Source: an uncultured bacterium
Lineage (GTDB): Bacteria > Planctomycetota > UBA1135 > UBA2386
Direction: 5' to 3'
Assembly: GCA_938003515.1 (NCBI GenBank)
Contig: CALKYL010000028.1
Span: forward strand, 1 to 5,646
Length of the DNA stretch: 5,646 bases
Position numbers and translations under genes: made by a program. The notes beneath the pieces were generated by a model. The model had not been told where the DNA came from, searched no databases, and saw only the letters and a list, made by a program, of their open reading frames with translations. Of this stretch, positions 1 to 4,952 are shown piece after piece; position 1 is the stretch's first letter, and every line of letters starts with the position of its first letter.

Positions 1-421
1 CCGCGTAGACGAAGTCCATCTTGACCTTCAGGTCCTTGCGCCAGGAGACGTCGACGACGTAGTCGACGGCGCGGGTGCGCGTGCCGCGCAGCACCGCGGT
101 CTCCTCCTGCGGCGCGCGCGGCGAGAAGTCGTTGGTCGCCAGCCCCGGACTCGCGGCCATGATCTGGCCCTCGAAGTAGGTGCGGGGCTCGTTGATCGCG
201 TCGGACGTGGTGCGGCGGTTGGCCGCGACGATCTCGATCTGGCGCTGCAGGCTGCCGATCTGCTCCATCAGCCCGCCGCGGCGCGTCGCCTCGCGGATGG
301 CGCGGTCGCAGGCCTCGATGTCGGCGTTGATGCTCTGCACCCACAGCCCGCCCATCGGCAGCAGCAGGAGCGACACCAGCACGATGCCCTTGTAGAGGTC
401 CATGGTGCGGAAGAAGTTCAT
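1..421 (-). CDS. PilN/PilO/GspM-like bitopic inner-membrane protein (partial, 3' end beyond window)
   Basis: The frame opens at an ATG (421-419) and stays open for 140 codons to the left edge, so the C-terminus is missing. The protein starts MNFFRTMDLYKG, followed by one membrane span at about residues 12-29 and a charged, probably coiled-coil stretch at about 32-70. A region with beta-strand character follows (YVVDVSWRKDLKVKMDF, about 121-137). A short cytoplasmic tail, one span, a coiled coil and a periplasmic domain is the usual plan of PilN, PilO and GspM, the assembly-platform proteins that partner PilM or GspL. The start is well supported: AGGAGG lies 7 nt upstream, and the ATG overlaps the TGA of the PilM/GspL-like gene as ATGA. 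The PilN motif INLLP, which docks PilM, is not seen at the N-terminus, so PilO or GspM is the better guess. The family call rests on topology and neighbour, not on clear sequence similarity. Confidence 0.72.
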   Translation of the reverse strand, partial: MNFFRTMDLYKGIVLVSLLLLPMGGLWVQSINADIEACDRAIREATRRGGLMEQIGSLQRQIEIVAANRRTTSDAINEPRTYFEGQIMAASPGLATNDFSPRAPQEETAVLRGTRTRAVDYVVDVSWRKDLKVKMDFVYA

Positions 422-2463
422 CGGCCGGCCTCCTGCGGGTTCGCCGCGGCGAGCGCGTCCCCGACCGGCCGGGCGGGGGACGCCACGCCCACGCGGGAGC
501 TCGGCCCGAACGGATCGAACGATTCCTTGATCGCGATCGTCACGCGGAAGTAGGCGCCGCTGACCCCGCGCTCGTCGCTGTCGCTGAACAGGTCCTCCTT
601 GATGTCGTCGCCGGCCTTCTTCGGCGGCTCGAACGGCGAGTCGGGGCGCGCGTAGTCGGCCTCGACCGCGCGCTTGAGCGCCGCCATGCGGGAGCGGAAG
701 TCGTCGCCGCGGAAGGCGATCGTGAACTCGAGCCGACGGCTCGGCCCCTTCATGTTGAGGTCGATGCGCGGCACCAGGTAGCGGCCGAGCTCGGGCGCGA
801 CCCCCTTCATGATCTCGGACCACCGCACCAGGACGGCGAGCCCCGACTCGAGGCTGACGTCCTCGTAGACGCCGGACTCCTTCTGCTTCTGGTCGGCGAC
901 CGCCTTGAGCCGGTCGCGGACGATCTTGATGCGCTCGTAGACGGGCTCCTTCGTGACGTCCTCGACGAGGTCCTTGAAGGTGTAGTCGCCGCGGCCACTC
1001 CGGCTCTCGAGCCGGAAGTAGCGGTCGTCCTCGAACCAACGGCTCGCGAAGATCGGGTTGAGGAGCCCGTGGAAGATCACCGCCTTCGGGTTCTCGGGGT
1101 CGTAGTAGCGCTGGCCGAGCTCGAGCTCGAGGTGCTTGAGCTCCATCGACTGCCGGTTCGCGTAGACGAACAGGGCCAGCAGCGACACCATGCACGCGAT
1201 CGCGAGCGGGAACTTGACGCGCTCGAAGCCCCGCATCAGCGCGAGGTCCTCCTGGCGCAGCTGGAAGCCCTCGGGCCCGCCCAGGCGGCCGAGCGCGAGG
1301 CCGATCGCGGTGGCGAGCTGGGGCCCGAGGCGCTCGGCCTCGTCGGGGTCGAGGTCGTGCTGGACCGCGCCGAGCACGTCGAGTTCGCGCGGCTCGACGC
1401 CGAACACCGCCGCCAGCATCTCGGAGACGCCCGGCCCGCGGCTCGCGCCGCCGGTGATCCACGCGCGCCGGATGCGCGACGCGAGGCCCGACGCGGTCAG
1501 GAACCGGGTCAGCTCGCGCGCGAGCCGCTGCAGGTACTTCGTGTGCGCCGCCTCGACCTCGGCGTGACCGACGACGACCGAGCGTGTCTCCGGCTCCTGC
1601 ACGACCGCCGGCACGTCGAGACCCGGGGCCGCCTCGGCGACGGGCGCCTCGCCCGCGTCGGCGCCCTCGCTCGGCAGCGCGACCGCCTCGACCTCGGCGT
1701 CGTCGCCCGAGCGCAGGCACTCCTCGACCGCGACCGTCGCCTGCTCGGCGGTCAGACCGAACTGCCGCGCGACGTGGTCGACGACGACGGCGTCGCCGAG
1801 CCGCAGCGCGCGCATCTCGAGCAGCTGCTCGTTCTCGACGAGGATCACGCGCACGCTGCGCGCGCCGAGATCGACGACGGCGTGCACCGGCGGGCCCTGG
1901 TCGGCCGGCTCCGCGTCGCCCGGGGCGTCGTCATCGGCCTGGTCGTCGGGCGCGAACGCGCCCGCGTGGTGCGCCGCACGCCACAGCGCCATCGTGTCGA
2001 GGTCGACGACCTCCGGTTCGATGTCGTGCGCGGCGAGCGAGGTCAGCTGGTTGCGCAGACCGACCTTGGGCACCGACGCGACGAGGATGCGCGTACCGCC
2101 GGCCGAGCCGGGCCCGATCTCGTGGAAGTCGACGATCATGTCGTCGACCGTGTGCGTGTAGATCTCGCCCTCGATCTCGGACTTGACGACCTTCTTGATC
2201 GCGTCCGAGCCCTTGAACGGCAGCTCGAGGCTGCGCAGCACCGCCTCGCGGCACGGGTGCCCGAGCGTGACCTCCCCCCGCATGCCCTCGTCGAGGGCCG
2301 CGCGCGCGGCCTCGGCGACGAGGTCGGGACGCATCGGGTCGTCGACCACCGCGCCGACGGGCGTGGTCGTCGCGCGCACGAGCCGCGTCTTGCGATAACT
2401 GCCGTCGAGTTCGACGACCTTGAGGACCCGCTCACCCGGGTCGATGCCGATGCTCCTCACCAT
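418..2463 (-). CDS. PilM/GspL-like actin-fold assembly-platform protein with periplasmic domain
   Basis: This 681-residue protein probably forms the cytoplasmic-to-inner-membrane platform of a type IV pilus or type II secretion system, linking the assembly ATPase to bitopic partners. The N-terminal half looks like a PilM/GspL actin-like (ASKHA) fold. IGIDPGERVLKVVEL (5-19) matches the first phosphate loop, VVDLGARSVRVILV (196-209) the second, and WITGGASRGPGV (335-346) the adenosine-side loop. Two acidic, Ala/Pro-rich inserts (about 171-192 and 251-300) look disordered. One membrane span lies at about 417-435. The remaining 245 or so residues would be periplasmic, ending in a possible ferredoxin-like pattern: a strand at LEFTIAF (578-584), a helix at about 587-603 and a strand at YFRVTIAI (638-645). 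This recalls GspL or PilN. PilM has about 350 residues and no span, and GspL has about 400, so this is GspL-like in architecture but much longer. A PilM-PilN fusion is the alternative. The ATG follows the previous stop by 3 nt and has a strong SD. Confidence 0.83.
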   Translation of the reverse strand: MVRSIGIDPGERVLKVVELDGSYRKTRLVRATTTPVGAVVDDPMRPDLVAEAARAALDEGMRGEVTLGHPCREAVLRSLELPFKGSDAIKKVVKSEIEGEIYTHTVDDMIVDFHEIGPGSAGGTRILVASVPKVGLRNQLTSLAAHDIEPEVVDLDTMALWRAAHHAGAFAPDDQADDDAPGDAEPADQGPPVHAVVDLGARSVRVILVENEQLLEMRALRLGDAVVVDHVARQFGLTAEQATVAVEECLRSGDDAEVEAVALPSEGADAGEAPVAEAAPGLDVPAVVQEPETRSVVVGHAEVEAAHTKYLQRLARELTRFLTASGLASRIRRAWITGGASRGPGVSEMLAAVFGVEPRELDVLGAVQHDLDPDEAERLGPQLATAIGLALGRLGGPEGFQLRQEDLALMRGFERVKFPLAIACMVSLLALFVYANRQSMELKHLELELGQRYYDPENPKAVIFHGLLNPIFASRWFEDDRYFRLESRSGRGDYTFKDLVEDVTKEPVYERIKIVRDRLKAVADQKQKESGVYEDVSLESGLAVLVRWSEIMKGVAPELGRYLVPRIDLNMKGPSRRLEFTIAFRGDDFRSRMAALKRAVEADYARPDSPFEPPKKAGDDIKEDLFSDSDERGVSGAYFRVTIAIKESFDPFGPSSRVGVASPARPVGDALAAANPQEAGR
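429..434 (-). promoter_or_regulatory. Shine-Dalgarno AGGAGG for the PilO/GspM-like gene
   Basis: The minus strand reads AGGAGG, 7 nt before the ATG at 421. It lies inside the last codons of the PilM/GspL-like gene. It is a full match to the anti-SD consensus and fixes the start of the downstream gene, which lacks a stop in the window and is easily missed. Confidence 0.8.
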
Positions 2464-2466
2464 GTT

Positions 2467-2473
2467 TCACCTC
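2467..2473 (-). promoter_or_regulatory. Shine-Dalgarno GAGGTGA for the PilM/GspL-like gene
   Basis: The minus strand reads GAGGTGA, then AAC, then the ATG at 2463. The TGA inside the site is the stop codon of the upstream small membrane protein, so a ribosome terminating there covers the SD of the next gene. This supports both the start at 2463 and translational coupling. Confidence 0.75.
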
Positions 2474-2862
2474 GGGTCCGCGGCGCCGGCGCTGGGCCGG
2501 CTGTCGCGGTCGTAGAGCGTGCGCTGCCGCTCGTCGAGCACGAACCGGATGCGCTGTTCGGTCCGTCGCTGCGCCGCGAGCCAGCGGCTGCGCAGCTCCG
2601 GGGGCAGCTGGTCCCATTCCGCGCTCTCGAGGATCTCGAGCTCGAGGCGGCGGTCTTCCTGCAGCACGAGCAGGAGCTGTCGCTCCTGCTCGGCGGTCAG
2701 CTCGTAGCGCTCGGCGATGCGGCGCGCGTTGCGGGCGACGACGTCCGGCTCGCGGTCGGCGGCGAGCATCTCGGGAACGACGGAGCCGACGACCATGCCG
2801 GCAGCGAAGCTTCCCAGGCCGACCGCGAGAATCCAGACCCGGACGGCGGCCACGGACGTCAC
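2467..2862 (-). CDS. Small membrane-anchored Spy/CpxP-like protein with LTxxQ-type motif
   Basis: The 131-residue protein begins at GTG 2862, which overlaps the kinase stop as GTGA. The frame is open further upstream, but that stretch overlaps the kinase and reads as an Arg/Pro/Ala-rich shadow. A hydrophobic segment at about residues 7-29 is a signal anchor, or a signal peptide that might be cleaved near MLAAD (32-36). No lipobox is seen. The remainder is polar and predicted helical: LTAEQERQLLLVLQED (55-70), a middle helix around 88-103, and RFVLDERQRTLYDRD (106-120). The LTAEQ (55-59) and LDERQ (109-113) pair recalls the LTxxQ motifs of Spy, CpxP and ZraP, periplasmic helical proteins involved in envelope-stress chaperoning or metal response. 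Similar small proteins are often left as hypothetical. Its position between a transmembrane kinase and a pilus/secretion platform suggests an envelope-facing accessory or sensor role, which is inference. The upstream SD is weak, so coupling with the kinase is likely. Confidence 0.7.
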   Translation of the reverse strand: MTSVAAVRVWILAVGLGSFAAGMVVGSVVPEMLAADREPDVVARNARRIAERYELTAEQERQLLLVLQEDRRLELEILESAEWDQLPPELRSRWLAAQRRTEQRIRFVLDERQRTLYDRDSRPSAGAADPR

Positions 2863-4262
2863 TTGCCGCGCCGTGGCTGCCCCCGGTGGGGATCCCCAGC
2901 GTCGCGGTGTCCAGCGTCGCGGTGTCCAGCGTCGCGGTGTCCAGCGTCGCTGTGTCCAGCCTCCAGGTCCCTGGCCTCGAGGATGCGCGCGTCGAGCCGT
3001 TCCATCTCGCGCTGCACCTCGTCCGGGGCGGCCTCGAGGGTGGCCGCGCGTTCGCGCTCGAACAGACCCGCGTGCCACGCGCAGCCGAGACCGGCCAGCA
3101 ACGCGGCGGCGAGCAGCAGCCGGCGGTTGCGGCGCGCGAGCTTCCAGAGCCGCCGCGCGGGGCCGGCGGGCCGCGCGCGGATCGGGTGCAGCTCGAGCAG
3201 GCGCTGCAGGTCGTCGGCCAGCGCGCCCCCGTCCGCGTAGCGCTTCTGCGGGTCGACCTCCATCGCGTGCGCGACGATCGTCTCGAGGTCGCGCGGGGCG
3301 TCCGGCGCGAGGCGGCGCAGCGGCCGGAACCGGCCGAGCTCGATGCGCTGCAGCAGGTCGGTCGTCGTGCGCCCGGCGAACGGCGTCGACAGCGTCAGGC
3401 ACTCGTAGAGGGTGACGCCGAGGCTGTAGACGTCGCTCGCGGGGCCGACGGCGACCTCCCCGCGCAGCTGCTCGGGCGACGAATAGACCGGCGTGCCGGC
3501 GAAGCGCCCCGGCTGCGAGACCTCGAGGCCGTGCAGCCGCACGAGGCCGAAGTCGACGACGACGGGGTCGCCGTTGGACCGGAGCAGCACGTTCGCCGGC
3601 TTGACGTCGCGGTGCACGAAGCCGGCGCGGTGCACGGCGGCGAGCGCGCGCGCGACCTTGAGCGCGGTGCGCACGAAGAACCCGGTCAGGCTGCGGCCCT
3701 CGAGCCGCTCGGGCGCCACCCCGACGACCTCGGCGACCTGGGCCAGCGTCGGCGCCGTGCCGGTGCGCGCGCGGTGCTCGCGCAGCGCCTGCAGCACGGC
3801 GTGCAGGCTCGGTCCGGCGACGTACTCCATCTCGAACGCGAGCAGCTCGCCGTCGTCGACGATGCGGTGGATGTCGACGATGTGCTCGTGCTCGATGCGC
3901 GCCAGCGCGCGCGCCTCCTCGAGGAAGCGCCGCCGGCTCGCCTCGGACAGGCCGAACGAGTGCGGCAGGACCTTGAGCGCGACCTCGCGCTGCAGCGCGG
4001 TCTGCCGCGCGAGGTAGACGGTGCCCATGCCGCCCCGGCCGAGTTCGCGCACGATCTCGTAGCCCGCGAGCGTCGGCCGATGCGTGACCTTGCGGCCGGC
4101 GAGGCTCGACGCGAGCGCGAGCGCCTCGTCGATGCGCCCGGCGGCGGCGGGATGGCGGGCGGCCAGCTCCTCGCGGTCCGGCTGGTCGCCGTCGAGCACG
4201 CGGTCGAGCAGCTCGTCGAGCAGCTCCGCGAACGGCAGGTCGCTGTCGGAGCGCTGGCTCAT
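2859..4262 (-). CDS. Transmembrane Ser/Thr protein kinase (Hanks type) with His/Asp repeat tail
   Basis: This 467-residue kinase should phosphorylate Ser/Thr on cytoplasmic proteins. The order is a helical N-terminal region (1-60), the kinase domain (about 68-355), a basic juxtamembrane stretch (366-381), one membrane span (about 381-400) and an extracytoplasmic tail (401-467). The catalytic set is complete: glycine loop GRGGMG (75-80), ATP-anchoring Lys97 in VALK, Glu116 of helix C, HRDVKPAN with Asp219 and Asn224, DFG (237-239), GTPVY (256-260) and SPE (262-264). About 67 residues separate the hinge (MEYVAG, 145-150) from HRD, more than usual, indicating an insert around 160-195. There are no PASTA, TPR or WD repeats. 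The tail has helix-prone residues (about 403-433) and then AGHRD-type pentapeptides (435-456). The ATG overlaps the sigma-factor stop as ATGA. The frame is open further upstream, but that part lies within the sigma gene and is a shadow. Neighbours suggest it regulates the sigma factor and/or the secretion platform (inference). Confidence 0.94.
   Translation of the reverse strand: MSQRSDSDLPFAELLDELLDRVLDGDQPDREELAARHPAAAGRIDEALALASSLAGRKVTHRPTLAGYEIVRELGRGGMGTVYLARQTALQREVALKVLPHSFGLSEASRRRFLEEARALARIEHEHIVDIHRIVDDGELLAFEMEYVAGPSLHAVLQALREHRARTGTAPTLAQVAEVVGVAPERLEGRSLTGFFVRTALKVARALAAVHRAGFVHRDVKPANVLLRSNGDPVVVDFGLVRLHGLEVSQPGRFAGTPVYSSPEQLRGEVAVGPASDVYSLGVTLYECLTLSTPFAGRTTTDLLQRIELGRFRPLRRLAPDAPRDLETIVAHAMEVDPQKRYADGGALADDLQRLLELHPIRARPAGPARRLWKLARRNRRLLLAAALLAGLGCAWHAGLFERERAATLEAAPDEVQREMERLDARILEARDLEAGHSDAGHRDAGHRDAGHRDAGDPHRGQPRRGK
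2896..2955 (-). repeat. 15-bp tandem repeat (4 units) encoding the AGHRD pentapeptide
   Basis: Four head-to-tail 15-bp units lie at 2896-2910, 2911-2925, 2926-2940 and 2941-2955 (plus-strand unit ccagcgtcgcggtgt). The first three are identical, and the fourth differs by one base (g to t), which changes Arg to Ser in the protein. Degenerate copies flank the array: 2956-2970 keeps the ccagc start. The unit is a multiple of three, so copy-number change would lengthen or shorten the kinase tail by five residues without a frameshift. The identity of the units, including silent positions, points to recent duplication by slippage. Confidence 0.92.
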
Positions 4263-4894
4263 GACGGGCCGATCGACGCGCCGGGGCCCCCGCGCCGCTC
4301 CAGCTCGCGGCGGTAGGCCTGCAGGCCGCGCATCAGGCGGTGTTTCGCCGTCGACAGCGGCAGGCTCAGCCGTTCCGCGACCTCGGTCATCGGCACCTCC
4401 TCGAACAGGCGCAGGCGCACGACGTCGCGCAGCTCCGGATCGAGCGACTGCAGCGCGCGTTCGAGCGTGCGCGCGCGCTCGACGTGCGACGCCAGCCGGC
4501 TCGGCGTCGTCGACCTCGCGGGCAGCATGCCGCCGACGGTGTCCGGGCCGCCGAGGTCCGAGAATCGCGCCGTCGCCGCCGGACCGCCGCGCTTGTGGCG
4601 GCCGAGCGCGCGCAGCGTGTCGAGCACGCGGTGCCGCGCGATGCCGAGCAGCCACGACCGGTAGCGGCTGACGCCGCTCCACTCGTGCTGGTGGCGGTCG
4701 CGCCACGCCATCCACAGCGTCTCCTGCCAGATGTCCTCGACCGACACGCTCGCGCGCGCGTCGGCGCCGAGCCAGCCGCCGACGACCACGAAGATCGTCG
4801 CCGCGTCGAGGCTGTCGATCAGCTCGCCCCAGCTCGCCGGAGACAGGTGCGGGGCGGTCGGGTCGGGTTCGGGGCTCATGCCGGCACCCCGCAT
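4259..4894 (-). CDS. ECF-like RNA polymerase sigma-70 family factor
   Basis: The 211-residue protein should direct core RNA polymerase to a dedicated promoter set. Region 2 spans about residues 25-96: SVEDIWQETLWMAWRDR (51-67) matches the core-binding segment usually written DAEDLVQETFLRAW, and YRSWLLGIARHRVLDTLR (78-95) matches the promoter-melting/-10 segment. A linker (97-142) leads to region 4 (about 143-197): LQSLDPELRDVVRLRLFEE (148-166), then a helix-turn-helix EVAERLSLPLSTAKHRLMRG (171-190) for -35 recognition. Only regions 2 and 4 are present, as in ECF factors. No zinc-finger anti-sigma gene follows. Instead the next gene, overlapping by 4 nt, is a transmembrane Ser/Thr kinase, as in kinase-linked ECF groups. 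The start is uncertain between ATG 4894 and ATG 4879 (Met6). The second has the better SD (GGGGTG, 5 nt upstream) and would give 206 residues. The protein is normal in length for the family. Confidence 0.92.
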   Translation of the reverse strand: MRGAGMSPEPDPTAPHLSPASWGELIDSLDAATIFVVVGGWLGADARASVSVEDIWQETLWMAWRDRHQHEWSGVSRYRSWLLGIARHRVLDTLRALGRHKRGGPAATARFSDLGGPDTVGGMLPARSTTPSRLASHVERARTLERALQSLDPELRDVVRLRLFEEVPMTEVAERLSLPLSTAKHRLMRGLQAYRRELERRGGPGASIGPS

Positions 4895-4952
4895 CGTATC
4901 CCGCTGCCGGGCGCACGGCGGGCGGCGGTGCGGCCGCCGCCGTCGGCCGCCT
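4895..4952. other. Intergenic gap with GC-rich hairpin upstream of the sigma-factor operon
   Basis: These 58 bases separate the pseudouridine synthase stop from the sigma-factor start. They contain a perfect 8-bp inverted repeat, 4921-4928 (ggcggcgg) with 4934-4941 (ccgccgcc), around a 5-base loop. No T-tract follows on either strand, so it is not a standard Rho-independent terminator. It could be a weak transcription barrier, an operator or chance in GC-rich DNA. No sigma-70-like -35/-10 pair and no clear ECF-type -35 AAC motif was recognised, so the operon promoter is unassigned. Read-through from the upstream gene is possible. Confidence 0.4.

Noticed and set aside
2887..2898. 12-bp palindrome tggggatcccca as an operator
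   Set aside because: It lies inside the kinase coding region beside the repeat, is short and GC-rich, and has no second copy near a start. Chance is the simplest account.
2896..2955. CRISPR-like array
   Set aside because: The units are 15 bp, contiguous and without spacers, and lie in a coding frame. It is a coding tandem repeat.
1069..3240. Plus-strand open frame of 723 codons opposite the GspL-like, small-protein and kinase genes
   Set aside because: Its translation is Arg/Leu/Asp/Glu-biased with no recognisable domain. It spans three well-supported genes and follows from high GC suppressing stops in the antisense frame.
2863..3402. Upstream extension of the small membrane protein to 3402, giving 311 residues
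   Set aside because: It reads as Arg/Pro/Ala-rich sequence inside the kinase gene, including the repeat in a second frame. The GTG at 2862 places the hydrophobic segment at the N-terminus as expected.
2886..4316. Plus-strand open frame of 476 codons opposite the kinase
   Set aside because: It is the mirror of the kinase coding frame. The composition is that of a GC shadow, and the kinase on the other strand has every catalytic motif.
4263..4916. Upstream extension of the kinase frame to 4916, giving 685 residues
   Set aside because: The extra part overlaps the whole sigma-factor gene in another frame and has shadow composition. The ATG at 4262 overlapping the sigma stop gives a natural N-terminus.
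4921..4941. Intrinsic terminator for the pseudouridine synthase gene
   Set aside because: There is a stem but no T-tract on either strand. Kept only as a low-confidence hairpin.
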